Shown here piece by piece: positions 17,362 through 28,780 of a stretch of DNA of 64,000 bases. Made by a program: the position numbers and the translations under genes. Numbering within the stretch: position 1 is the first letter of the stretch; every line of letters starts with the position of its first letter. The DNA is taken from assembly GCF_014643735.1 (NCBI RefSeq), contig NZ_BMKA01000007.1, forward strand, positions 1 through 64,000, given 5' to 3'. This DNA comes from Neptunicoccus cionae. Lineage in GTDB: Bacteria > Pseudomonadota > Alphaproteobacteria > Rhodobacterales > Rhodobacteraceae. Under the pieces are notes generated by a model. That model worked only from the letters and a program-made list of their open reading frames with translations. It was not told the origin of the DNA and searched no databases.

Positions 17362-18039
17362 TTAAGACAGCAGGGACAGCAGACGTTCAGCCGCTTCTTC
17401 CGAAGAAGCGGGGTTCTGTCCTGTGACCAGCTTGCCGTCGGTCACCACGAAGGACGCCCAGTCGTCGCCTTTGTGGTACTCTCCGCCGTTGGATTTGAGC
17501 ATGTCTTCCACAAGGAACGGCACCACGTCGGTCAGGCCAACGCCTTCTTCTTCGGTGTTGGTGAAGCCTGTCACTTTGCGGCCCGAAACCAGCGGATTTC
17601 CATCGACGCCTTTGGTGTGCTTGAACACGGCAGGGGCGTGGCAGACGGCACCAACCGGACGGTCGCTGCTGGCGAAAGTTTCGATCAGACGGGCGCTGTC
17701 GGCGTCTTCGGCCAGATCCCACAAAGGGCCGTGCCCACCGGGGTAGAAGATAGCGTCGAATCCGTCAGCCGAGATATCCCCGAGAACTTTGGTGTTAGCG
17801 AGATGGTCCTGTGCCGCGTCGTCGCCCTTGAACCGTTTGGTCGCTTCGGTTTGGGCATCATCCGTGTTGCTGGACGGATCAAGCGGCGGTTGCCCCCCTT
17901 TGGGAGAGGCGAGCGTGATCTCGGCGCCTGCGTCTTTGAAGACGTAATAAGGGGCTGCGAATTCTTCCAGCCAGAAGCCGGTTTTGTTGCCCGTGTCGCC
18001 AAGTTCGTCGTGAGAGGTGAGTACCATTAGGATTTTCAT
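17362..18039 (-). CDS. DJ-1/PfpI family protein (Hsp31-like glyoxalase type)
   Basis: A 225-residue class I glutamine-amidotransferase-like protein. The nucleophile elbow AVCHAPA has the catalytic Cys near residue 134; the N-terminal GFWLEEFAAPY supplies the acidic residue found next to that Cys in Hsp31/DJ-1 proteins; and FYPGGHGPLWDL is the oxyanion-hole segment. Members of this branch are glutathione-independent glyoxalases (methylglyoxal to lactate), deglycases or stress chaperones in the cytoplasm. It is transcribed alone. I cannot choose between these roles from sequence. Confidence 0.85.
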   Translation of the reverse strand: MKILMVLTSHDELGDTGNKTGFWLEEFAAPYYVFKDAGAEITLASPKGGQPPLDPSSNTDDAQTEATKRFKGDDAAQDHLANTKVLGDISADGFDAIFYPGGHGPLWDLAEDADSARLIETFASSDRPVGAVCHAPAVFKHTKGVDGNPLVSGRKVTGFTNTEEEGVGLTDVVPFLVEDMLKSNGGEYHKGDDWASFVVTDGKLVTGQNPASSEEAAERLLSLLS

Positions 18040-18202
18040 AAGATATAGCCCTTGTGTGTGTATTTTCGAAAGGTTTGCAGGACGACAAGGACGCCGTCGT
18101 TAACACCATACCTAGGGCAACTTATGGGGAAGGAAAGGGTTCCGCATCGGGGCTTCAGTTGCCGATAATACTCGGCCCTGAAGTCCGGAAATGTCCGGTA
18201 AT

Positions 18203-18232
18203 CGGCAAGCCGCAAGGTTCTGCGGCTTGCCG
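18203..18232. terminator. Hairpin after gyrB
   Basis: Perfect 12-bp stem (CGGCAAGCCGCA and its complement) with a 6-nt loop, just beyond the gyrB stop codon. No T run follows on the minus strand. It is a strong RNA hairpin, possibly a Rho-assisted terminator or a 3'-end stabiliser. Confidence 0.6.
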
Positions 18233-18242
18233 TCGTGATGGA

Positions 18243-20717
<2,475 letters not shown>

Positions 20718-20848
20718 TCAAAGACACAATATTTTGTGGTGGAAAGCCGCTTGCAGCGGGCATGGCCTGGAGGACCATAAAAAGGGGTGCGGGCAGGCTC
20801 CATTTTCTTTAAATATCCAATAGAAATCTTGCAGTCCATCGCGCCGGT

Positions 20849-21472
20849 TCAGGTCAGCGCGATCAGCACCCCGACCCCGATCAAAGCTGCGCCGGAAACC
20901 TGATTTAGCCTTCGCACCGCTTGGGGAGAGGACAGAAACCGCCGCATCCGGTCCACCATCAGCGCAAGCATCAAGTTCCCCAAAAGCGGCACCACCAGAG
21001 AGATCATGCAGATCGCCGCAATGTCGAGTGCGGTAATCGTGCGAAAGTCAAAGAAACCGGGTAGCACGCCCATGTAAAACAGGATCGCTTTGGGGTTAGA
21101 CAGGATGACCAGCACTCCAGCAATGAAACCGGCCCACATGCCCGGGCGCGTCAGACGGGAATTGCCGTCCTCAAGCGTTTGCATCGGTTTGCGAAGCAGG
21201 CTGACGCCCATGATCAGAAACAACGCAGCGCCAATGTATTTTAGCACGATCATGAAGTCTGCATAGACCGACACAAGATAGCTGACCCCGAACACTGCCA
21301 CCAGCGGCCAGAGCACATCGCCCACCACCACGCCAAGCGCCAGTGGCCATGCGCTGTGAAAGCCACCACTCACCGCGCGGGCGATAAGGGCCACCCAGAC
21401 AGGACCGGGTGTTAGAAACAGCAGGAATATGGCTCCGGCGTAAAGCAGCAGGTCGACGGGGGAAATGCTCAT
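20849..21472 (-). CDS. LysE/RhtB family exporter
   Basis: A 207-residue inner-membrane protein with about six hydrophobic segments and the family's N-terminal FLLFLTPGPVWVALIARAVSGG (short pieces conserved: TPGP and SGG). The middle motif NPKAILFYMGVLPGF is also typical. Family members export amino acids or small metabolites by proton exchange. The ATG at 21472 overlaps the end of the VOC gene by 4 bp, so the two are co-transcribed. The substrate is not predictable. A second, distinct LysE protein is encoded at 52683-53306. Confidence 0.88.
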   Translation of the reverse strand: MSISPVDLLLYAGAIFLLFLTPGPVWVALIARAVSGGFHSAWPLALGVVVGDVLWPLVAVFGVSYLVSVYADFMIVLKYIGAALFLIMGVSLLRKPMQTLEDGNSRLTRPGMWAGFIAGVLVILSNPKAILFYMGVLPGFFDFRTITALDIAAICMISLVVPLLGNLMLALMVDRMRRFLSSPQAVRRLNQVSGAALIGVGVLIALT

Positions 21473-21897
21473 GCGTTGCCCGTCAGGTACCCGTCATCGT
21501 CAAAGGACCAGAAAGGATTATGTGCATATTCCCACAAATGTCCGTCCGGATCGGCAATCATACCGGAATACCCGCCCCAATCCGTTTTCGCCGGCTTCGT
21601 GACATCTATGGCACCTGCCTTAAGTGCTGTGTCATAGGCGGCATCCACGGCGTCGGGGCTTTCATAGTTCGTCGCCAGTGTGATCGCGCCGGTTGTGCGT
21701 GTGGCGATTGGCATGCCGATATCGCTGGTCAGCGCGTCGCGGCTGTAAAGGGACAGGTACAGCCCGCGCAGTTTAAAGAACGCGATCTTGTCATTGCCGC
21801 CCTTAGCCTCCTGCCACCCCAGTTTGAGATAAAATTCGCGCGATACCGCGATGTTCAGGACCGATAGGGTAATCATCGTGACGCGCTGGGGTGTCAT
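21469..21897 (-). CDS. VOC (glyoxalase/bleomycin-resistance) family protein
   Basis: A 142-residue single-domain vicinal-oxygen-chelate protein: TLSVLNIAVSREFYLKLGW opens the first beta-alpha-beta module and GYSGMIADPDGHLWEYAHNPFW closes the second, with the Glu of LWEYA in the usual metal position. Members act as glyoxalases, dioxygenases or binding proteins. Start chosen at 21897 (MTPQRVTM) after AAAGGCAG; 14 extra codons upstream are unlikely. It is coupled to the LysE exporter and lies 60 bp from recF, perhaps in the same transcript. The biochemical role is unknown. Confidence 0.82.
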   Translation of the reverse strand: MTPQRVTMITLSVLNIAVSREFYLKLGWQEAKGGNDKIAFFKLRGLYLSLYSRDALTSDIGMPIATRTTGAITLATNYESPDAVDAAYDTALKAGAIDVTKPAKTDWGGYSGMIADPDGHLWEYAHNPFWSFDDDGYLTGNA

Positions 21898-21957
21898 GGA
21901 GCTGCCTTTCTGACGAGTGCCGGGACTTATGGAAACCACCGAAGTCTCAAAACTCCA

Positions 21958-23073
21958 TTAATGTGGATCAACCACAGAAAGCCCGTTTTCTTCACGCACT
22001 GCAAGACGCATTGCGCGGGGACCGAAATCGGTGAACAACTCCGGTCCAGTGCCGGTCATCCATGCCTGCGCGCCAAGGGCGCAGATTTCGTCGAAAAGTG
22101 CGGCGCGGCGGCTGGCATCCAGATGCGCTGCGACTTCGTCCAGCAGCAGGATCGGCGGTGCGCCAAACTCCTGCGCCAGCGCGCGGCTGTTGGCCAGAAT
22201 GAGCGAGATCAGCAGGGCTTTTTGCTCTCCGGTGGAACAATTGCGTGCCGCGATTCCCTTAGCCACATAAACCGCTTCCAGATCGGCGCGGTGAGGTCCG
22301 ATCAGGGTGCGTCCAGCCGAAAGATCGCGGTTCCGGTTGCTCGCAAATGCGGCTGCGAGGTCTTCGTCAGTTTCGGGCAGGGCAATTCCGTCGGCGTGGA
22401 TCAGGGTGCAGTGGGCTGCGGGAAAGGCCGTGTCCGCTTTGTCTTGCGCGGCCTGCAACAGAGACAGCGCCTCTGTGCGGTTGGCGTGGATTTGTGCACC
22501 GGCACGCGCCATTTGCGATTCCACCGCGCTGTACCAAGCAGGATCGCGCACCTGATCCTTAAGCATCCGGTTGCGTTCGCGCATGGCCTTTTCGTAAGTC
22601 AGGCTTGCATCTGCATGCCCTGGATGAAAGCTGAGCGCGAGCCGGTCGAGAAACCGCCGCCGCCCTTCAGCCCCTTCGACCCACAGTCGGTCCATCACTG
22701 GCACCAGCCAGACCACCCGACCGACACGCCCCAAGGCAGCCTGCGATGTGGTTTTTTCATCAATCCGCACCACCCGCGACCCGCTGCCCGCAAAGGTGGT
22801 TTCGATTTCGTGGATCTGGTTCAGGCTTTGCAACACGCCCGAGATTTTCCAGCCCACTGATTCCGGCGCACGGGCCAGTTCGTCCACCTTGGCAGCCCGC
22901 AGCCCGCGACCGGGCGACAGCAGGGAAATCGCTTCAAGGATATTGGTCTTGCCCGCCCCGTTTGCCCCGTAGATCGCAATCGGACGCCCGTCTGTTTCCA
23001 GACGGGTCATCTTGTGGGATCGGAAATGGGAAAGCGTCAGGCTTTGCAGCGCGAGTGTCGGGGCTGCGGGCAA
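21958..23073 (-). CDS. recF: DNA replication and repair protein RecF
   Basis: A 371-residue SMC-like ATPase that loads RecA at gaps. Walker A GANGAGKTN at residues 36-44, ABC-type signature STGEQKALL near 280 and Walker B PPILLLDEVAAHLD near 305 are all present. The start ATG at 23073 lies 2 bp after the stop of dnaN, confirming a dnaN-recF transcription unit. Length fits the family. There is no anomaly. Confidence 0.96.
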   Translation of the reverse strand: MPAAPTLALQSLTLSHFRSHKMTRLETDGRPIAIYGANGAGKTNILEAISLLSPGRGLRAAKVDELARAPESVGWKISGVLQSLNQIHEIETTFAGSGSRVVRIDEKTTSQAALGRVGRVVWLVPVMDRLWVEGAEGRRRFLDRLALSFHPGHADASLTYEKAMRERNRMLKDQVRDPAWYSAVESQMARAGAQIHANRTEALSLLQAAQDKADTAFPAAHCTLIHADGIALPETDEDLAAAFASNRNRDLSAGRTLIGPHRADLEAVYVAKGIAARNCSTGEQKALLISLILANSRALAQEFGAPPILLLDEVAAHLDASRRAALFDEICALGAQAWMTGTGPELFTDFGPRAMRLAVREENGLSVVDPH

Positions 23074-23074
23074 C

Positions 23075-24193
23075 TTACACCCGCATCGGCATCACGACAT
23101 AGACCGCGGTTTCATCGTTGCCTTCCCGCATCAGGGTTGGATCGCCGGAGGAGTTGAACATGAACACAGCGTTTTCGCGGTCCACCTGTCCGGCAATCTC
23201 CAGCAGATACTTTGCGTTAAAGCCGATTTCCAAACGCTCGTCGCCATAAGCAACGGCCAGCTCTTCCTCGGCAGCGCCACTGTCGGGCGCATTAACGGAC
23301 AGGATCAGACGGTCTTCGTCCAGTGCCAGCTTCACCGCGCGGGAGCGTTCGCTTGATACGGTTGAGACACGGTCCACAGCCTTGGCGAACTCCGCAGCGT
23401 CTACTTCCAGACGGCGTGTATTGCCTTGGGGAATCACCCGCGTGTAGTCGGGGAAGGATCCGTCGATGACTTTGGATGTCAGCGTGATTTCCGGCGTGGC
23501 GAAGCGTACTTTGGTTTCGGACACAGACACGGCAATATCCGCGTCGTCATCTTCCAGCAGCTTACGCAACTCGCCCACGGTTTTGCGCGGGACAATCACA
23601 CCGGGCAGGCTTTCCGCGTTTTCGGGCAGAGGCGCATCAATGCGCGCAAGGCGGTGACCGTCCGTTGCCACGCAGCGCAGAACTTTCTCGCCGTCCCGAT
23701 CTGACGCGTGCATATACACACCGTTCAGATAGTAACGGGTTTCTTCGGTTGAGATAGCAAATTTCGATTTGTCGAACAGGCGCCGCAGCACAGCCGCATT
23801 GGCGGTGAAGTTGCATTCATAATCAGACGAGGCCATCACAGGAAAATCTTCTTTCGGCAGCGTCGCCAGAGAGAAGTTTGAGCGACCCGCGCTGACCTCA
23901 AGGCGACCAGATGCGCCGTCGTCCGTCAGATCAACCATCGCACCATCAGGCAGTTTGCGCACAATTTCGTGCAGGGTATGGGCGCCAACCGTTGTGGAGC
24001 CGGCCCGTTCAACCATCGCAGGTGTCTTGTCCACGACCTCTATGTCCAGATCCGTAGCGCGGAAGCTGGCGGTGTTGCCTTCGGCTTCGATCAGCACATT
24101 GGCCAGAATAGGGATCGTATTGCGACGCTCCACTACGGATTGCGCCTGTGACATCGCTTTAAGCAAAGCGCTGCGTTCAATACTGACCTTCAT
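23075..24193 (-). CDS. dnaN: DNA polymerase III beta subunit (sliding clamp)
   Basis: A 372-residue processivity clamp: opening MKVSIERSALLKAMSQAQ, the IPILANVLIEA block, FPDYTRVIP of domain 2-3 and the C-terminal YVVMPMRV carrying the hydrophobic-pocket Met. The correct start is 24193, with GAGGAGCGGGAC before it; the ten-codon upstream extension is not conserved. Unusually for this region, the gene is separated from dnaA by an oppositely oriented lipoprotein gene, so it must have its own promoter in 24194-24502. Confidence 0.97.
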   Translation of the reverse strand: MKVSIERSALLKAMSQAQSVVERRNTIPILANVLIEAEGNTASFRATDLDIEVVDKTPAMVERAGSTTVGAHTLHEIVRKLPDGAMVDLTDDGASGRLEVSAGRSNFSLATLPKEDFPVMASSDYECNFTANAAVLRRLFDKSKFAISTEETRYYLNGVYMHASDRDGEKVLRCVATDGHRLARIDAPLPENAESLPGVIVPRKTVGELRKLLEDDDADIAVSVSETKVRFATPEITLTSKVIDGSFPDYTRVIPQGNTRRLEVDAAEFAKAVDRVSTVSSERSRAVKLALDEDRLILSVNAPDSGAAEEELAVAYGDERLEIGFNAKYLLEIAGQVDRENAVFMFNSSGDPTLMREGNDETAVYVVMPMRV

Positions 24194-24502
24194 GTCCCGC
24201 TCCTCAGATTGCGTGGGTCGCAAACTCTACGCCAAATGGCTTCGATTTCAAGCTCTGTTTCACAAAGCACGGGATAACGCGAAGGGTCAAGCGGAAGGCG
24301 AATCGAAGAGGCAAAAAACCCTGCAATCATACGGGGATGCCACAGAACGGCCCTTGGCCTGCCCCTGTCCAGTGCGTTTTGCCTTTGTTGGCTTTGCTAT
24401 TTCCTTTTCAACGTCACAAAATCTGCACATGTTTTTCGTTAAATTCTTCCCGAACGCTCCGGCGTGGATATTAATTTAAGAACCAACGGAGTTGATCGCC
24501 TG
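24194..24502. other. Divergent intergenic region dnaN / SGNH lipoprotein
   Basis: A 309-bp spacer that must hold divergent promoters. I see no consensus DnaA box, no repeat and no strong hairpin in it. The part near the lipoprotein gene is AT-rich. Confidence 0.4.
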
Positions 24503-25198
24503 ATGAAATTTTCTACCACCTGTTTCGCTGTGCTGTCCTTGTTGCTGTCGGGCTGCACCGAATCTGTGTCACGGGATTCCTCGGCGCGGATTCTAACTAT
24601 GGGTGATTCTATGCTGGCGTCCCACGGCATGAGCGGGAATGCCGTGTCCGATGTGCTGGAGCAGGCGCTGGGCCTGCCGGTCATTGATCGATCCGTCATG
24701 GGGGCACGTATCATCTATCACCTCCCGATTTCAGGCAGTGCCGGTTTGAATATTGGCAAACAGTATCGTGCGGGGGATTGGGATTGGGTCGTGCTGAACG
24801 GGGGCGGGAACGACCTGTGGCTCGGCTGTGGCTGCGTGGTGTGTAAGAACAAACTGGACAAACTGGCGCGCAAGGACGGGAAGGGCGGGAAAATCCCTTC
24901 CTTGATCACCGATATTCGTAAAACTGGCGCTAAGGTTGTCTATGTCGGCTATCTGCGCAGTCCGGGGCGTGGCTCTCCGATTGAACATTGCCGCGATGAA
25001 GGGGACGAATTGGAAAGCAGGATCGCCAAATTCGCAGCCTATGATGAAGGCGTTCACATGGTTTCGCTAAAGGATATGGTTCCCTACGGAGATCGCAGCT
25101 TTCACAGCGGTGATATGATCCACCCGTCCCGCAAAGGCAGCGCTGCGATTGCTGCCCGCGTTGCCAAGGTAATAGGCGAGTCCGGCAAAACGCCCTAA
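24503..25198 (+). CDS. SGNH/GDSL-type hydrolase lipoprotein
   Basis: A 231-residue predicted lipoprotein. The signal peptide ends in the lipobox LLSGC (Cys18). The mature part has the SGNH set: Ser36 in GDSM, a Gly-Asn block in LNGGGNDLW, and Asp/His in DMIHPS near the C-terminus. A cysteine cluster, LGCGCVVC, follows the GGND block and is unusual. Such enzymes are esterases acting on acylated lipids or sugars in the periplasm. The start at 24503 (MKFSTTC) gives a proper signal peptide; the longer frame does not. It lies between dnaN and dnaA on the opposite strand, which looks like an insertion into the usual order. Its substrate is unknown. Confidence 0.82.
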   Translation: MKFSTTCFAVLSLLLSGCTESVSRDSSARILTMGDSMLASHGMSGNAVSDVLEQALGLPVIDRSVMGARIIYHLPISGSAGLNIGKQYRAGDWDWVVLNGGGNDLWLGCGCVVCKNKLDKLARKDGKGGKIPSLITDIRKTGAKVVYVGYLRSPGRGSPIEHCRDEGDELESRIAKFAAYDEGVHMVSLKDMVPYGDRSFHSGDMIHPSRKGSAAIAARVAKVIGESGKTP

Positions 25199-25217
25199 GT
25201 GCCTATCAAGTCGGCAC

Positions 25218-25246
25218 AAAAAAACGGGCAGTCGCTGGACCGCCCG
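25218..25246 (-). terminator. Intrinsic terminator of dnaA
   Basis: Stem of 9 bp (25225-25233 with 25238-25246, one G-U pair in the minus-strand RNA) with loop CAGC, followed by seven Us on the minus strand. It lies 30 bases past the dnaA stop and between convergent genes. Confidence 0.85.
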
Positions 25247-25276
25247 CTTAAAACTGTTTGCCGTATCAGCAGTTTA

Positions 25277-26650
25277 TCAAGCTTCCAGCATCCGGCGCAG
25301 CATTTCCACGTCCTCTGCGATCTGGCTGTCCACTGAGCGCAGCTCTTCGATTTTCTTCACCGCATGAATCACCGTTGTATGATCCCGCCCACCAAACCTG
25401 CGGCCGATTTCGGGCAGGGATTTAGACGTCAGCGTTTTTGCAAGGAACATGCCAACCTGACGGGGACGGGCCACAGCGCGGGCGCGTTTCGGGCTGAGGA
25501 TATCTGTCATGCGGATGTTGTAATGGTCCGCAACCTTGCGGATGATTTCATCAATCGTAACCTTGCGATCGGTTGCGCGCAGAATATCCGCGAGACATTC
25601 CTGCGCCACATCCAGCGTTACTTCGCGACCAACTAACGAGGCAAAGGCGTAAAGCCGTGTCAGCGCCCCTTCAAGCACCCGCACGTTGGTGGAAATCCGG
25701 TGGGCCAGAAACTCCAGAACGCCGGAGGCGATGCTGACTTCGGGATAGTGCTGGGCTTGGGATTCCGCCTTGGTTTGCAGGATGCCCAACCGCAGTTCAT
25801 AGTCCGTCGGGTGCAGGTCAACCACCAGCCCCCATTGCAGGCGGGACTTGATGCGTTCTTCCAGCCCGTCAATTTCACCGGGCGCACGGTCCGCAGAAAT
25901 CACGATCTGTTTATTCTGATCCACAAGCGCGTTGAATGTGTGGAAGAATTCGTCCTGCGTGCTGTCCTTACCGGCGATGAACTGCACGTCATCTACCATC
26001 AAGATATCAACAGAGCGGAACAGTTCCTTAAAGCTCATCGTGTCCTTAAAGCGCAGTGCCTGAACGAAGCGGTACATGAACTGTTCTGCCGAAAGATACA
26101 GAACACGCGCGTCAGGATTACGGCGGCGGGCTTCCCAAGCGATGGCGTGCATCAGGTGGGTTTTACCAAGACCAACGCCGCCATAAAGGAACAGCGGATT
26201 GAACGTGACGGGACCGCCCTCGGCCACACGACGGGCTGCGGCATGGGCCAGCTCGTTCGGTTTGCCGACGACAAAGGCGTCAAAGGTAAAGCGTGCATCC
26301 AAAGGCGCACCGGGCAGTTCCGGTGAACCGGTTGCACGGGACTGGGCCACAGGTTCCGCAACCTTTGGCGCCTTCCCAGCACTGCCATTCGCGGCCACGG
26401 CTTTCTTTGCAACACTGGTCGCAAATTCAACGCGCGCCACATCGGCACCATGCTCCGAAAAGAGCATTTGTATTTTGTCGGAATAGTTCCGCGATACCCA
26501 ATTACCCAGAAATCCGGTGGGCGCTTTGAAACGTGCGACATTTGCTTCAAAACCTTCAAAAACCAGTGGTTCTATCCAGTTCTTATAAGCATCTGCCCCT
26601 AAATCATCGCGCAGCCGGTCCTGTACTGAGCCCCAAACATCAGTCTTCAT
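25277..26650 (-). CDS. dnaA: Chromosomal replication initiator protein DnaA
   Basis: A 457-residue AAA+ initiator. Domain I (DVWGSVQDRL...KNWIEPL) at 1-80, a short variable linker at 85-115, the AAA+ core with Walker A GGVGLGKTH at 157-165 and Walker B MVDDVQF at 218-224, and domain IV ending in GRDHTTVIHA near 421-430, which reads DnaA boxes. Length and motif order are normal. It is transcribed towards dnaN, with the lipoprotein gene inserted between. A rhodanese gene starts its transcript 18 bp upstream and may share a promoter with it. Confidence 0.98.
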   Translation of the reverse strand: MKTDVWGSVQDRLRDDLGADAYKNWIEPLVFEGFEANVARFKAPTGFLGNWVSRNYSDKIQMLFSEHGADVARVEFATSVAKKAVAANGSAGKAPKVAEPVAQSRATGSPELPGAPLDARFTFDAFVVGKPNELAHAAARRVAEGGPVTFNPLFLYGGVGLGKTHLMHAIAWEARRRNPDARVLYLSAEQFMYRFVQALRFKDTMSFKELFRSVDILMVDDVQFIAGKDSTQDEFFHTFNALVDQNKQIVISADRAPGEIDGLEERIKSRLQWGLVVDLHPTDYELRLGILQTKAESQAQHYPEVSIASGVLEFLAHRISTNVRVLEGALTRLYAFASLVGREVTLDVAQECLADILRATDRKVTIDEIIRKVADHYNIRMTDILSPKRARAVARPRQVGMFLAKTLTSKSLPEIGRRFGGRDHTTVIHAVKKIEELRSVDSQIAEDVEMLRRMLEA

Positions 26651-26668
26651 TCTGTCCCCAAAAAGTAT

Positions 26669-27106
26669 TCAAGATTGCCGCCAGGCCAATCCTCTTGCTT
26701 TCCAGCCATTCGAAGCCCCGCGGTGTCGGTTCTCGTTCAAATCCCCTTCAAACCCTTCGGCAATATTCACGCATTCCACTGTTTTGCCTTGCGCAGCAAA
26801 GGCCTCAGCGGTGAGTGATGCAGCAGCCATAGAACGGGCACCTGATCGGCAGAGAAAGAAGATACGGGACGGCGCAGCACCGTCCAGCTGGTTTACGAGC
26901 CCGTCCAGAAAGTCCGGGTTCGGTTGCATTGCGGGCAAGGTCATCCATTGGATTAGCAGCGGTTGTTTGCCCAGTTCAGAAAGATCGGGGAGACCCACAA
27001 AAGACCATTCGGCCTGCGTACGCACGTCCACCAATACGGAATCTTCGTGATCGCGCAGCATTTCCCAAGCCAGCATAGGTTCAACTTCTGAAACCTTGTT
27101 TGTCAT
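26669..27106 (-). CDS. Rhodanese-like sulfurtransferase
   Basis: A 145-residue single rhodanese domain with the active-site loop FFLCRSGARSMAAA (Cys then RSGAR) and the CDC25-like start LAWEMLRDHEDSVLVDVRTQAEW. It would move sulfane sulfur from a persulfide donor to an acceptor, in the cytoplasm. Start placed at 27106 (MTNKVSEVEP); the longer frame adds 41 low-quality residues. It sits 18 bp upstream of dnaA on the same strand, possibly in one transcript. A second rhodanese is at 38725-39123. Confidence 0.88.
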   Translation of the reverse strand: MTNKVSEVEPMLAWEMLRDHEDSVLVDVRTQAEWSFVGLPDLSELGKQPLLIQWMTLPAMQPNPDFLDGLVNQLDGAAPSRIFFLCRSGARSMAAASLTAEAFAAQGKTVECVNIAEGFEGDLNENRHRGASNGWKARGLAWRQS

Positions 27107-27566
27107 GATGTGTCTGCCCCGATTCAAAGAGTATTCTGTTCTACGATTCCCCGCTTGGCGGTGAATCACTCGTCGTTGATAGCAACTGCGAGGCGCAGCG
27201 GACAATGACTCTTCTCTGTTGACTCGCAAATTGGTTTCCGAATCTGTACTTATTTAACATCTTGGAAATGCTGGATAAATTTTGGATGCGCATGCAAAAT
27301 TTCACCACTGTTAAGTGGTGTTTTACATATTTTCCCATCTTAGAAATGCCCCGGGTGCAAGGTCCGCAGCTGTCCGGTCAATCTAGTAAACGCCACCGAT
27401 TCCGGCAACGGGACTAAAAGCGGAACATCCGCGATAACGCAGGAAGGGTGGCAGGTGTGTCCGAAATACACAGCAGGGTTTCTACAGTGCAATCTTTGGC
27501 GTTCAGACACAAAAAAACAGGGCCCATAAGCCCTGCATCTTTTGTGTACGCCGATGGCAGCCTGGT
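27107..27566. other. Intergenic region before dnaA group; weak oriC candidate
   Basis: A 460-bp gene-free stretch. The part 27230-27340 is much richer in A+T than its surroundings and holds the inverted repeat CACCACT-GTTA-AGTGGTG (27303-27320). On the minus strand there are only imperfect DnaA-box matches (for example TTATCCAGC, 7 of 9). It has the position expected of an origin in this group, but the boxes are not convincing. Confidence 0.3.
27513..27537 (-). terminator. Intrinsic terminator of rpsT
   Basis: Minus-strand stem CAGGGC/GCCCTG with a short loop followed by seven Us, about 30 bases after the rpsT stop codon. Confidence 0.8.
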
Positions 27567-27833
27567 TTAGGCGGCCATTGCTTTCACGCGTGCGGACAGG
27601 CGCGAGATTTTACGGCTGGCTGTGTTCTTGTGCAGAACACCCTTAGAGACACCGCGCATTACTTCTGGCTGAACAGCCTTCAGTGCATCAGCGGCAGCAG
27701 CCTGGTCACCACCAGTGATCGCTTCTTCTACTTTACGCAGAAAAGTGCGGATCCGCGAGCGGCGGGCTTTGTTTACTTCAGTGCGGCGTTCGATTTGGCG
27801 CGCGCGTTTTTTCGCTTGTGGCGAGTTAGCCAT
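27567..27833 (-). CDS. rpsT: Small ribosomal subunit protein S20 (bS20)
   Basis: An 88-residue, strongly basic helical protein starting [13 protein letters not shown] and containing the family block [15 protein letters not shown]. It binds 16S rRNA near the base of the small subunit. It is a single gene with its own terminator, located before dnaA as in many Rhodobacterales. There is nothing unusual. Confidence 0.98.
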   Translation of the reverse strand: MANSPQAKKRARQIERRTEVNKARRSRIRTFLRKVEEAITGGDQAAAADALKAVQPEVMRGVSKGVLHKNTASRKISRLSARVKAMAA

Positions 27834-27929
27834 TATAAATATCCTGATCTTACGGAGTCGAAAGATGAAACGCGCTTCTAGGACCAGTTTGCCAATAAGT
27901 CAACGGTCTGAAGCGCGAAAGTTTGCGGG

Positions 27930-28706
27930 TTATTTGCCTCGGAATTTCGCAGAGCGTTTTTCCATGAAGGCGGACATGCCCTCGGATTGGTCTTCCGTGG
28001 CAAAAAGTGAATGAAATAAACGGCGTTCGAACAAAATGCCCTCGCGCAGAGTGGTTTCATAGGAGCGGTCGACAGCTTCTTTTACTGCCATTGTGGCCAA
28101 GGTGGATTTCTCCGCAATCTTGGCCGCAGTGGCCATCGCGTCTTCCATAAGCTTCTTGGCGGGGACGATTCGGCTGACCAAACCGGAGCGTTCTGCCTCT
28201 TCTGCGTCCATAAACCGGCCTGTCAGGTGCATTTCCATAGATTTGGATTTGCCGACAAAGCGGGTGAGACGCTGGGAGCCACCGATTCCGGCAATTACGC
28301 CGAGATTGATTTCGGGCTGGCCGAATTTCGCGGTGTCCGAGCAGATGATGAAGTCACACATCATTGCCAGTTCGCAACCACCGCCAAGCGCATAGCCTGA
28401 TACGGCTGCGATGATCGGTTTGCGACAGCGCAGGATCGCTTCGGTTTCGGCAGTGAAATAATCTGACGAGAACATATCAACGAAGGATTGTTCGGACATC
28501 TCTGTAATGTCCGCACCGGCGGCGAAGGCTTTTTCGCTTCCTGCCAGAACGATGCAGCGCACTTTCTCGTTCTCTTGCATAACGCCAAGGGCGGCAGCCA
28601 GCTCTTTGAGCAGTTGCTGGTTCAGGGCGTTCAGAGCATCCGGCCGGTTCAGGGTGATCACACCCACGTGGTCGTCGATGTCTACAATCAGGGTTTCATA
28701 GCCCAT
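27930..28706 (-). CDS. Enoyl-CoA hydratase/isomerase (crotonase family)
   Basis: A 258-residue crotonase. Oxyanion-hole segments EKAFAAGADITEM and SGYALGGGCELAMMCD, and the catalytic Glu positions in GQPEINLGVIAGIGGSQRL, match short-chain enoyl-CoA hydratases that hydrate trans-2-enoyl-CoA in fatty-acid beta-oxidation. Both catalytic glutamates appear present. I take the ATG at 28706 (MGYETLIV), where homologues begin; a GTG four codons earlier is possible. It is next to mutM on the same strand, as commonly found near dnaA in this order. Confidence 0.92.
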   Translation of the reverse strand: MGYETLIVDIDDHVGVITLNRPDALNALNQQLLKELAAALGVMQENEKVRCIVLAGSEKAFAAGADITEMSEQSFVDMFSSDYFTAETEAILRCRKPIIAAVSGYALGGGCELAMMCDFIICSDTAKFGQPEINLGVIAGIGGSQRLTRFVGKSKSMEMHLTGRFMDAEEAERSGLVSRIVPAKKLMEDAMATAAKIAEKSTLATMAVKEAVDRSYETTLREGILFERRLFHSLFATEDQSEGMSAFMEKRSAKFRGK

Positions 28707-28780
28707 GTGTGCACTCACTTGCTGTTTCTCAAGCGTTTAGCCTTACCACGCCCAGCACCGGTTTCAAGTCTGCCGCAAAA

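Noticed and set aside
21961-21972. Near-consensus DnaA box (TGTGGATCA) as origin element
   Set aside because: A single one-mismatch copy at the end of the recF reading frame, with no AT-rich segment or other boxes nearby.
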